NCBI GenBank assembly: GCA_007117255.1
Contig: SKGU01000153.1
Coordinates: forward strand, 1-6,658
DNA: 6,658 nucleotides
Reading direction: 5' to 3'
Source of the DNA: Natronohydrobacter sp.
GTDB taxonomy: Bacteria; Pseudomonadota; Alphaproteobacteria; Rhodobacterales; Rhodobacteraceae
How positions within the stretch are numbered: position 1 is the first letter of the stretch; the number at the start of each line of letters is the position of its first letter. Made by a program: the position numbers and the translations under genes. The notes beneath the pieces were generated by a model. That model made no database searches, was not told the origin of the DNA, and worked only from the letters and a program-made list of their open reading frames with translations. Shown here one piece after another: positions 1 through 6,324 of the stretch.

Positions 1-775
1 CTTCTTGCTGGTGATCAGAGCTGTTCAGCACGCCCATACCCGCGACCAGCAGCAGGTTGCCGATATCGCCTTCATTGGTGAAGAGGGTCTGCGTGACCGG
101 GAATTCTGCGTCACGGTTCAGAAAGCGCACAAGGTAGTAGTTGTTGGTGACAGCGATATCGGCCTCACCATCGCCGATGGCCTGAATCGCGGCTGTGTTG
201 TTGCGCACGGCAACCGGCTCATTTGCAGCAATGCCGTCCAGCCATTCGCGGGTGGCATCTTCGCCATCGGTGACACGCATCGCGGTCACATGAGCGAGGA
301 AGGAGCCATTTGTGGCGGGCAGGGCGATCCGGCCTTTCCATTTCTCATCCGTCAGATCGAAGATCGAGGCGGGCAGGTCTTCCTCGCTCACGCGTTCGGT
401 CGAATAGGCGACGACGCGGCCGCGGCCGGATGTGGCCACCCAGCGGTTTTCAGCGTCGCGGTAGGCGGCAGGCACATTGGCGACAAGTTCTTCGGGCAGG
501 GGCGCGAACAGGTCCACAACCGATCCGAGAGCGGCAGCATCCTGCGCCCAGTAAAGATCAGCAGGCGATGCATCGCCCTCTTCCTGCAGCAAAACGGCCA
601 GTTCCGCGGTGCCTGCATAGCGTACATTGACGTTGATGCCGGTCTGTGCGGTGAAGGCTTCGATGATCGGTGCGACCAGCGTTTCGCCGCGCCCGGAATA
701 GAGCGTCAGGTCTGCCAGTGTTGGTGTTGCGGCCAGCGCTGTCAGTGCAAAGACAGAATTGCGAAGAAAGCTCAT
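1..775 (-). CDS. fbpA: Fe(3+) ABC transporter periplasmic substrate-binding protein (FbpA/AfuA type), 3' end missing
   Basis: The minus strand is open from an ATG at 775-773 to the window edge, giving 258 residues; family members are about 330-350, so the last quarter is outside. The protein should bind ferric iron in the periplasm and deliver it to an ABC importer. Residues 1-21 form a signal peptide: MSFLRNS, a hydrophobic core (VFALTALAA), and a likely cut after TLA at 21. The mature chain opens with LTLYSGRGE, typical of this family, followed by PADLYWAQDA (71-80) and GRGRVVAYS (117-125). The motif NNYY at 211-214 supplies the adjacent tyrosines (213, 214) that ligate Fe(3+) in FbpA proteins. 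The start is supported by AAGGGGAA (788-781), about 7 nt upstream. The permease and ATPase genes would be expected beyond the left edge. The gene is divergent from deoC, and the shared intergenic region holds a candidate operator. Family assignment is strong; the exact ligand (free or chelated iron) is inferred. Confidence 0.9.
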   Translation of the reverse strand, partial: MSFLRNSVFALTALAATPTLADLTLYSGRGETLVAPIIEAFTAQTGINVNVRYAGTAELAVLLQEEGDASPADLYWAQDAAALGSVVDLFAPLPEELVANVPAAYRDAENRWVATSGRGRVVAYSTERVSEEDLPASIFDLTDEKWKGRIALPATNGSFLAHVTAMRVTDGEDATREWLDGIAANEPVAVRNNTAAIQAIGDGEADIAVTNNYYLVRFLNRDAEFPVTQTLFTNEGDIGNLLLVAGMGVLNSSDHQQE

Positions 776-875
776 AATGGTTCCCCTTTTGGGACAAGTT
801 TCAGATCCGCGCAGGAACAGGATCCCGGTATAGCGCCGTATGCGCGTGCCTCTCGCAGTGAACTGCTCAATTCCT

Positions 876-890
876 ACTGAATATGTCAGT
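876..890. promoter_or_regulatory. Inverted repeat ACTGA-N5-TCAGT, candidate operator
   Basis: This is a perfect 5-bp-arm inverted repeat with a 5-nt centre (ATATG), one base downstream of the minus-strand TATAAT. It would cover the predicted transcription start of the iron-binding protein gene, a classical repressor position. Iron uptake genes in alphaproteobacteria are commonly repressed by Fur/Mur, RirA, Irr or IscR-type regulators. I cannot match this sequence confidently to any one of their known boxes. A second small palindrome, GCAGT-GA-ACTGC, follows at 855-866. Confidence 0.4.
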
Positions 891-891
891 T

Positions 892-897
892 ATTATA
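892..897 (-). promoter_or_regulatory. Candidate -10 element for the iron-binding protein gene
   Basis: The minus strand reads a perfect TATAAT here, in the AT-rich part of the intergenic region, 117 bases upstream of the start codon. No good -35 lies at 16-18 bp; a TTGACG (915-910) is present but the 12-bp gap is too short. The promoter may therefore be weak or activator-dependent, or the match may be chance. Confidence 0.4.
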
Positions 898-902
898 CCC
901 GA

Positions 903-933
903 TCACTTTCGTCAACATCATCTTTCAAAGTGA
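903..933. repeat. Inverted repeat TCACTTT-N17-AAAGTGA in the divergent intergenic region
   Basis: Perfect 7-bp arms lie at 903-909 and 927-933, with centres 24 bp apart, a little over two helical turns. The spacing is too wide for a simple terminator stem and there is no T tract. It could be a paired half-site for a regulator between the two divergent genes. It lies upstream of the possible deoC promoter and covers the area where the -35 of the minus-strand promoter would be. Its function is unknown. Confidence 0.35.
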
Positions 934-947
934 CGCGGGAATCGGGA

Positions 948-977
948 TTGCCGATCTGCGCACCCTTCGCGCATAGT
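948..977 (+). promoter_or_regulatory. Weak candidate sigma-70 promoter for deoC
   Basis: TTGCCG (948-953) and CATAGT (972-977) are separated by 18 bp, each matching the consensus at 4 of 6 positions. The predicted start would be near 984, leaving a leader of about 20 nt before the ATG at 1005. The position is sensible, but the match is weak enough to arise by chance. Confidence 0.3.
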
Positions 978-993
978 GGTTCTGACTGCTTTC

Positions 994-998
994 GAGGA
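994..998 (+). promoter_or_regulatory. Ribosome binding site that sets the deoC start
   Basis: GAGGA lies 6 nt upstream of the ATG at 1005. The same frame stays open back to an ATG at 840, but that start has no Shine-Dalgarno sequence. The intervening codons also cover the intergenic promoter region and do not resemble any DeoC N-terminus. Confidence 0.7.
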
Positions 999-1004
999 CA
1001 GACC

Positions 1005-1949
1005 ATGACCCAAGAGCGTAATCCCGGCACGCCGCTGGACTGTGACAGTTTTATCAATGTGAACCGACCCGCAGCCGAGCGGCGTGCAACCACGCTTGTT
1101 GCGCGTCGCTCGCTGAAGGGCGCATATCAGGCGGCGTGGTTGCTCAATGCCATTTCCTGCATGGACCTGACCACCCTTGCAGGCGATGACACGCCAGACC
1201 GGGTGCGCAGGCTGTGCGCCAAGGCCCGTCGTCCGCTGTCAGATGACATTGTTGCAGGGCTTGGGCTGGAGGAGATGCCGACGACGGCTGCGGTCTGTGT
1301 CTACCCGACAATGATCGCGCCTGCCGTGCAGGCGCTGGAGGGCACGGGCATTCCGGTCGCGTCGGTCGCAACAGGGTTTCCGGCGGGGTTGATGCCGCTT
1401 GATCTGCGTCTGGCCGAGATCCGCTATGCAGTCGATCAGGGCGCGCAGGAAATCGACATTGTGATCACCCGCGCGCATGTTCTGGGCGGGGACTGGGCGG
1501 CGCTTTATGACGAAGTGGCCGCCATGCGCGAGGCTTGCGGTGCAGCGCATATGAAGGCGATTCTTGCCACCGGTGATCTGGTGACACTGTCGAATGTCTA
1601 TGCGGCCTCGATGGTGGCGATGCAGGCGGGGGCGGATTTCATCAAGACCTCGACCGGCAAGGAGGCCGTGAACGCAACCTTGCCTGTGGGCCTGACCATG
1701 TGCCGTGCGATCCGCGATTACCGTGTGGCCACGGGTCATATTGTCGGGTTCAAGCCTGCAGGAGGCATGAAGACGGCGAAGGATGCCTTGAATTGGCAAG
1801 TTCTGATGCGCGAGGAGCTGGGCCGCGATTGGCTGCGCCCGGACCTGTTCCGGCTTGGCGCGTCGTCCATGCTCGGCGATATCGAGCGGCAATTGTCGCA
1901 TCATGTGACCGGCCGCTATGCGGGCCATCATCGTCACGCGCTGGCCTGA
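1005..1949 (+). CDS. deoC: Deoxyribose-phosphate aldolase (long, eukaryote-like DeoC/DERA)
   Basis: DeoC is a cytosolic class I aldolase that cleaves 2-deoxyribose 5-phosphate to glyceraldehyde 3-phosphate and acetaldehyde, the last step of deoxynucleoside breakdown. The protein is 314 residues from the ATG at 1005. Key parts are visible: SCMDLTTL (51-58) opens the TIM barrel, TTAAVCVYP lies at 93-101, and EID holds catalytic Asp151. FIKTSTGK (212-219) holds Schiff-base Lys214, and GFKPAGG (248-254) holds the second essential lysine, Lys250. The C-terminus has GASSML and HHVTGRYA. These match, from memory, the human DERA type (about 318 residues) better than the shorter enterobacterial form of about 260, with about 50 extra residues before the barrel. 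The gene is followed after 10 nt by an aldehyde dehydrogenase, and its TGA stop forms part of that gene's ribosome site, so the two are almost certainly co-transcribed and probably translationally coupled. All catalytic residues are present. Confidence 0.96.
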   Translation: MTQERNPGTPLDCDSFINVNRPAAERRATTLVARRSLKGAYQAAWLLNAISCMDLTTLAGDDTPDRVRRLCAKARRPLSDDIVAGLGLEEMPTTAAVCVYPTMIAPAVQALEGTGIPVASVATGFPAGLMPLDLRLAEIRYAVDQGAQEIDIVITRAHVLGGDWAALYDEVAAMREACGAAHMKAILATGDLVTLSNVYAASMVAMQAGADFIKTSTGKEAVNATLPVGLTMCRAIRDYRVATGHIVGFKPAGGMKTAKDALNWQVLMREELGRDWLRPDLFRLGASSMLGDIERQLSHHVTGRYAGHHRHALA

Positions 1950-1953
1950 AGGA
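1948..1953 (+). promoter_or_regulatory. Ribosome binding site AAGGAG overlapping the deoC stop codon
   Basis: Within TGAAGGAG (1947-1954) the deoC stop codon runs directly into a strong Shine-Dalgarno sequence, 6 nt before the ATG at 1960. This selects 1960 as the start over the in-frame ATG at 1918, which lies inside deoC without a ribosome site. The arrangement points to translational coupling. Confidence 0.75.
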
Positions 1954-1959
1954 GCCATC

Positions 1960-4254
1960 ATGCCCACAATCACGGAGATCCTTGACACCATGGAGTATGG
2001 CCCCGCCCCTGAAAGCGAGACATTGGCCCGCGACTGGCTGAAGCGTGGTCCTTTCGGGCATTTCATCGCAGGCGCGTTCACGGAGCCCGGCGCGCTGTTT
2101 GAGACGCGCAATCCGGCGCGCGACGAGGTGCTGGCGGAAGTCTCGCAAGGGGGGGCGGCGGATGTTGATGCGGCGGTGAAGGCCGCGCGCAAGGCGCAAG
2201 GGGCGTGGGCGAAGCTACCGGGCCACCAGCGCGCGCGCCATCTTTACGCCATTGCGCGCCAGATCCAGAAACGCGAACGGCTCTTTGCGGTGTTGGAAGC
2301 ACTGGATAACGGCAAGCCGCTGCGTGAAGCGCGCGACGCCGATATCCCGCTGGCTGTGCGCCACTTCTATCACCATGCAGGTTGGGCAGAACTGCTGGCC
2401 GAAGAATTTCCGGGGCAGGTGGCGCATGGGGTGTGCGGGCAGATCATCCCGTGGAATTTCCCGCTGCTGATGCTGGCGTGGAAAATCGCGCCCGCTTTGG
2501 CGGCGGGGAATACTGTCGTGCTGAAGCCCGCTGAATACACGCCACTGACGGCGCTCCTCTTTGCGGAAATCTGTGTTGAGGCAGGCTTGCCTGCCGGGGT
2601 GGTCAATATCGTTACCGGCGATGGCGCTACGGGCGCGGCGCTGGTCGCGCATAAGGATGTGGACAAGATCGCCTTCACCGGCTCGACCGAAGTGGGCCGC
2701 GAAATTCGGCGCGCAACGGCGGGAACGGGCAAGGCGCTGACGTTGGAGCTGGGCGGCAAATCGCCGTTCATGGTCTTTGCCGATGCTGATCTGGATGCAG
2801 CGGTGGAAGGCGTGGTCGATGCGATCTGGTTCAATCAGGGCGAGGTCTGTTGTGCGGGGTCACGCATTTTGGTGGCGGAATCGGTGGCCACAGAATTCAC
2901 GACAAGACTGCGCGCGCGGATGGGCAGTTTACGCGTGGGCGATCCGCTGGACAAATCGACCGATATCGGCGCGATTGTCCACCCGCGCCAGTTGGCCCGC
3001 ATTCGTGATCTGGTGGCGCAGGGGGTTGCGTCTGGCGGTGTGCTGCATGAAGGGGCCGCGCCGGGTGGGTGTTTCCACCCGCCCGCGTTGATGGTTGAAG
3101 TTTCGCCAGCAAACCCCTGTTTCAGCGAAGAAATATTTGGCCCTGTGGCGGTGATGACCACGTTCCGCACGCCTGATGAGGCGATTGAGCTGGCCAATAA
3201 CACCCGTTATGGGCTGGCGGCGTCGATCTGGTCGGAAAACCTGACGCTTGCGATGGATATCGCCGCAAAAACGCGCGCGGGCGTGGTCTGGATCAATACG
3301 ACCAATCTGTTTGATGCCAACGCGCCTTTTGGCGGGATGCGTGAAAGCGGTTTCGGGCGCGAGGGCGCGCGCGAGGGCATGGCGGCCTATCTGCGCCCGG
3401 TGCAAGAGACTGCGGCCTCCACGGCCCTGCCTGATCTCGACGGTCTGCCGGTGCCTGTGGCGATTGACGGGATTGACCGGACCCACAAGCTGTATATCGG
3501 CGGCGCGCAGAAGCGGGCCGATAACGGGCAAAGCTACTCTGTCATGCAGGACGGACGGCCGATCGGCCATGCGCCCTATGGCAGCCGCAAGGATATCCGC
3601 AACGCGGTCGAGGCCGCGCATAAGGCTGCTGGCTGGTCTGCCATGAGCGGGCACCAGCGTGCGCAGGTGCTGTATTTTCTGGGCGAAAACCTGGCCGCGC
3701 GCGCCGAGTCCTTGCGCGCGCTGCTTCCGTCTGACGAGATTGAGGCGGCTGTGGCGCGGTGTTTCTACTATGCAGCTTGGGCGGATAAATTCAACGCGCG
3801 CGTTCATGATACGCAAAGCCAGCATATCACATTGGCCTTGAAACACGCTTTCGGGGTGATGGGCGTGATCTGCGCGGAAGATGCGCCGTTGCTGGGGCTG
3901 TTGTCGCTGGTACTGCCGTCCATTGCCATGGGCAATCGCGTGGTGGCTGTCACCTCGCAATCCGCGCCCATCGCTGCGCTGGAGCTTGCACAGGTGCTTG
4001 CTTGTTCTGACATTCCCGGCGGTGTGGTCAATCTGGTCAGTGGCCCGGTCGGCGATTTGGCGCAGGTTCTGGCGGCGCATGATGATGTCGCAGCCTTGTG
4101 GTCTGCCCAGCCTGCAATCGCGCAAGCTATCGAGCAAGCGGCAAGCGGTAATTTGAAACCAGTCTGGCAAGTGCGCGCGCCTTTGGGGCAGGGCGCAGAG
4201 TTCCTGACCGCGGCCACCCAGATCAAGACGATCTGGGTGCCATATGGCGCGTGA
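1960..4254 (+). CDS. Two-domain aldehyde dehydrogenase, ALDH16 type
   Basis: The product is 764 residues, far longer than a normal aldehyde dehydrogenase of about 490. Residues 30-480 form a complete NAD(P)-dependent domain: PWNF with oxyanion Asn166, KPAE with cofactor-binding Lys189, GSTEVG (241-246), LELGG with general base Glu263, EVCCAG with catalytic Cys297, and EEIFGP (390-395). Residues from about 505 form a second, incomplete ALDH-like half: LYIGG at 511-515, SRKDIRNAVEAAHKA, then a Rossmann-like part with AMGNRVVAVTSQSAP (656-670) and PGGVVNLVSG. It has no catalytic Cys motif and no ELGG. This layout is that of ALDH16, whose bacterial members are active while vertebrate ALDH16A1 has lost the nucleophile. 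The reaction is oxidation of an aldehyde to a carboxylate. Coupling to deoC makes acetaldehyde the likely substrate, an inference from context. The C-terminal half probably serves dimer assembly or structure. Confidence 0.9.
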   Translation: MPTITEILDTMEYGPAPESETLARDWLKRGPFGHFIAGAFTEPGALFETRNPARDEVLAEVSQGGAADVDAAVKAARKAQGAWAKLPGHQRARHLYAIARQIQKRERLFAVLEALDNGKPLREARDADIPLAVRHFYHHAGWAELLAEEFPGQVAHGVCGQIIPWNFPLLMLAWKIAPALAAGNTVVLKPAEYTPLTALLFAEICVEAGLPAGVVNIVTGDGATGAALVAHKDVDKIAFTGSTEVGREIRRATAGTGKALTLELGGKSPFMVFADADLDAAVEGVVDAIWFNQGEVCCAGSRILVAESVATEFTTRLRARMGSLRVGDPLDKSTDIGAIVHPRQLARIRDLVAQGVASGGVLHEGAAPGGCFHPPALMVEVSPANPCFSEEIFGPVAVMTTFRTPDEAIELANNTRYGLAASIWSENLTLAMDIAAKTRAGVVWINTTNLFDANAPFGGMRESGFGREGAREGMAAYLRPVQETAASTALPDLDGLPVPVAIDGIDRTHKLYIGGAQKRADNGQSYSVMQDGRPIGHAPYGSRKDIRNAVEAAHKAAGWSAMSGHQRAQVLYFLGENLAARAESLRALLPSDEIEAAVARCFYYAAWADKFNARVHDTQSQHITLALKHAFGVMGVICAEDAPLLGLLSLVLPSIAMGNRVVAVTSQSAPIAALELAQVLACSDIPGGVVNLVSGPVGDLAQVLAAHDDVAALWSAQPAIAQAIEQAASGNLKPVWQVRAPLGQGAEFLTAATQIKTIWVPYGA

Positions 4255-4266
4255 GGCACAGAAAAC

Positions 4267-4297
4267 TTAAGGGTTTGTTTACCCTGGCTTGCATAAT
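4267..4297 (+). promoter_or_regulatory. CtrA-box-like sequence with a possible -10, upstream of the glycosyltransferase
   Basis: TTAA (4267-4270), 7 nt, then TTTAC (4278-4282) matches the CtrA consensus TTAA-N7-TTAAC with one mismatch. CATAAT at 4292-4297 can serve as a -10, putting the box across the -35 region, where CtrA-activated promoters usually carry it. No ordinary -35 fits that -10. CtrA boxes occur by chance fairly often, so this is a candidate only. The same bases include a small palindrome, AGGGT-TTGTTT-ACCCT (4270-4285), which has no T tract and is unlikely to be a terminator. Confidence 0.4.
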
Positions 4298-4300
4298 GTG

Positions 4301-4323
4301 AAGACCTGACAACGGCGGGTCTT
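4301..4323 (+). promoter_or_regulatory. Hairpin abutting the glycosyltransferase start codon
   Basis: AAGACC (4301-4306) and GGTCTT (4318-4323) can form a 6-bp stem with an 11-nt loop, ending at the base just before the ATG at 4324. There is no clear Shine-Dalgarno sequence; the nearest purine-rich bases (GGCGGG, 4314-4319) lie in the loop and stem. If the transcript starts upstream of 4301, the stem could limit ribosome access. If transcription starts near 4304, as the -10 candidate implies, the stem cannot fully form. Confidence 0.3.
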
Positions 4324-6267
4324 ATGCGTAGCACGAATGCGGTTTTCAAAGCTCATGGCCAGAACGTACCGAAGCGGCCTGCACTGGAGCTTGTGGTTCA
4401 GCGCAAGCCCCATCCGGTACGCAAGCCCCTTGGCTCGATCCTGCAGGACATGGGCGTCTTGTCAGAAGAAGCTCTGGTGCGTGCGCTTGAAATGCAATCG
4501 CGTCAAGCCGGGTTTCTGGGGGATATATTGCTGGCGCATGGAATGATCACCGAGGGTGATCTGACCACAGCCTTGTCGCGTCAGTATGGCACCAGCTTTT
4601 TCACAGCGGCGCAGTCGCTGCCCGATCCAGTTCTGATCGATGCGCTGGGTGTGCGCCGTTGTCTGGCGCTGCATTGCCTGCCATGGATGCGCGCGGGCGA
4701 CGTAACGCTTGTGGCCTGCGCGCGCCCCGCACAGTTTGAGGTGGTCCGCGCAGAACTGGAAGCAGTATTGGGCATCGTGGTGATGGTGCTGATCAGCGAA
4801 AGCGACCTGCATGACGTGATCCTGAAAACCCGGCGTAACCGATTGAAGCTATGGGCTGAAACCTGTGTGCCTGAAATGGAAAGCTGTCGCATGCTGCAAA
4901 GTGCCCATTTCGGTCAGGTACTGGCGGCAGGGGTGGCCGTGATCATCGGGCTGGCACTGATCGCGCCACAGGTCATGCTGGCTGTCCTGACACTGTTTAC
5001 AACAGTGTTTCTGCTGGTGATCTCGCTTCTGAAGCTCGCCGCTGCGATTGCCGTGCATCGCAAGCGACCTGACCCGCCCACCGACGCGCCCTATCGGCTT
5101 GTGCGTGCCCGACAGCCTATCGTGTCGATCATGGTGCCGCTTTACAAAGAGCCGCGCGTTGTGCCACGGCTGATCCACCGGCTGTCGCGGCTGACATGGC
5201 CAAGAGAGTTGCTCGATATCCTGCTTGTGGTCGAAGAACATGACCATGCCACGCGCGAGGCCCTGTGCGGCTGTGATCTTCCGCGCTGGATGCGGGTGGT
5301 CCCCGTGCCGGATGCGCCGCTGAAAACCAAGCCGCGCGCGCTGAACTATGCGATGCTTTTTGCGCGCGGCGCGATCATCGGTGTTTACGATGCCGAAGAT
5401 GCACCGGAGCCAGATCAGATTCACCGTGTTGTGCGCTGTTTTCAGGACGGGCCACCAAATCTGGCCTGTGTGCAGGGCGTGCTGGATTTCTACAATGCCT
5501 CTACCAACTGGCTGTCGCGCTGTTTTACCATCGAATATGCCACATGGTTTCGCATCGTGCTGCCGGGGATGCAGCGGCTTGGGCTGGCGGTGCCGCTTGG
5601 GGGCACGACCCTGTTTTTTCGCCGCGATGTTCTGGAACAGCTTGGCGGGTGGGACGCGCATAACGTGACTGAGGATGCGGATCTGGGCATCCGGCTGGCG
5701 CGGCACGGATATTACACGCAATTGCTGGGCACTGTGACGCTGGAAGAGGCCACATGCCGCGCCTATCCTTGGGTCAAGCAACGTTCACGCTGGCTGAAGG
5801 GCTATGCCGTGACCTGGCTTGTGCATATGCGTGCGCCTGCGCAACTTTGGCGGCAATTGGGGCCGTGGCAGTTCTTCGGGGTGCAGGTGTTGTTTCTGGG
5901 CACGTTGGTGCAGTTCATGTTCGCGCCGCTGCTTTGGAGTTTCTGGCTGGTTCTCGCTGGGCTGTCGCACCCGCTGCAAACAAGTTTCGGCGGGTATGCA
6001 ATGCTGGCGTTCATGGCGGTTTTTGTGCTGTCAGAGATGATAACACTGGGTATCGGCTATGCTGCGCTGAAGTCGCACAGGCATCGCAAGCTGCGGCTGT
6101 GGTTGCCTGCGCTGCACGGTTATTTCCCGCTGGCTGTTCTCGCAGTTTACAAGGCCTTGTGGGAATTGATCAGCGCGCCGTTCTACTGGGACAAGACCTC
6201 GCATGGTGAACATGATGCGGCCTGTGATTCCGTGGCGCTGGCACGCACAGGGATTGCGGGCCAGTAG
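4324..6267 (+). CDS. Membrane glycosyltransferase family 2 with N-terminal MshEN (cyclic di-GMP-binding type) domain
   Basis: The 647-residue product joins a signalling domain to a processive-type sugar transferase. Residues about 34-170 resemble MshEN, the N-terminal domain of type II secretion and type IV pilus ATPases. Two 24-residue motifs stand in tandem, 35-58 (PLGSIL, G44, LVRAL, Q58) and 64-87 (FLGDIL, G73, LTTAL, Q87); motif 1 has Pro35 where Arg is usual. There is no Walker A, so this is not a GspE ATPase. Two membrane segments follow (about 198-215 and 217-240). The GT2 catalytic region spans about 265-495: SIMVPLYKE (268-276), acidic DAED (356-359) for UDP-sugar/metal binding, catalytic-base motif TED (449-451) and QRSRW (486-490), the Q-x-x-R-W signature of cellulose-synthase-like enzymes. 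Further membrane segments lie near 515-548, 557-581 and 597-614. By similarity it would polymerise or transfer sugar across the inner membrane for an exopolysaccharide. The closest analogies are XagB-like synthases and NfrB, which has GT2 and MshEN in the reverse order. Product and sugar are unknown. The start lacks a clear ribosome site. Confidence 0.85.
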   Translation: MRSTNAVFKAHGQNVPKRPALELVVQRKPHPVRKPLGSILQDMGVLSEEALVRALEMQSRQAGFLGDILLAHGMITEGDLTTALSRQYGTSFFTAAQSLPDPVLIDALGVRRCLALHCLPWMRAGDVTLVACARPAQFEVVRAELEAVLGIVVMVLISESDLHDVILKTRRNRLKLWAETCVPEMESCRMLQSAHFGQVLAAGVAVIIGLALIAPQVMLAVLTLFTTVFLLVISLLKLAAAIAVHRKRPDPPTDAPYRLVRARQPIVSIMVPLYKEPRVVPRLIHRLSRLTWPRELLDILLVVEEHDHATREALCGCDLPRWMRVVPVPDAPLKTKPRALNYAMLFARGAIIGVYDAEDAPEPDQIHRVVRCFQDGPPNLACVQGVLDFYNASTNWLSRCFTIEYATWFRIVLPGMQRLGLAVPLGGTTLFFRRDVLEQLGGWDAHNVTEDADLGIRLARHGYYTQLLGTVTLEEATCRAYPWVKQRSRWLKGYAVTWLVHMRAPAQLWRQLGPWQFFGVQVLFLGTLVQFMFAPLLWSFWLVLAGLSHPLQTSFGGYAMLAFMAVFVLSEMITLGIGYAALKSHRHRKLRLWLPALHGYFPLAVLAVYKALWELISAPFYWDKTSHGEHDAACDSVALARTGIAGQ

Positions 6268-6324
6268 ACCTTTGGGCCGCTTCAGGTTAGCACAAGGGCA
6301 TTACGGCTCTGGGGCAGGGATGGC

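Noticed and set aside
5..880. Long plus-strand open frame of 291 codons opposite the iron-binding protein gene
   Set aside because: The minus-strand frame has a signal peptide, a ribosome site and family motifs including NNYY. The plus-strand product is rich in Cys, Gly and Arg and shows no recognisable domain; it is a shadow.
910..915. TTGACG on the minus strand as the -35 of the iron-binding protein promoter
   Set aside because: It is only 12 bp from the TATAAT, too close for a sigma-70 promoter, and pairing it with a downstream -10 at 16-18 bp gives poor hexamers.
840..1004. N-terminal extension of DeoC to the upstream in-frame ATG at 840
   Set aside because: There is no ribosome site at 840, the stretch overlaps the divergent promoter region, and the ATG at 1005 has GAGGA at proper distance and gives the usual family length.
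2929..4170. Antisense frame of 413 codons (and similar ones at 1239-2192 and 4849-5781)
   Set aside because: They lie opposite well-recognised enzymes, and their products are rich in Arg, His and Gln with no domain. High GC with codon bias produces long antisense frames of this kind.
4270..4285. AGGGT-TTGTTT-ACCCT as a terminator of the deoC-ALDH unit
   Set aside because: The stem is only 5 bp and no T tract follows. It overlaps the CtrA-like box, so a promoter-region palindrome is more likely.
4324..4840. N-terminal part of the glycosyltransferase as a type II secretion ATPase fragment or a recent gene fusion error
   Set aside because: The frame is continuous into the GT2 domain, there is no Walker A or B motif, and MshEN-glycosyltransferase fusions are a known architecture.
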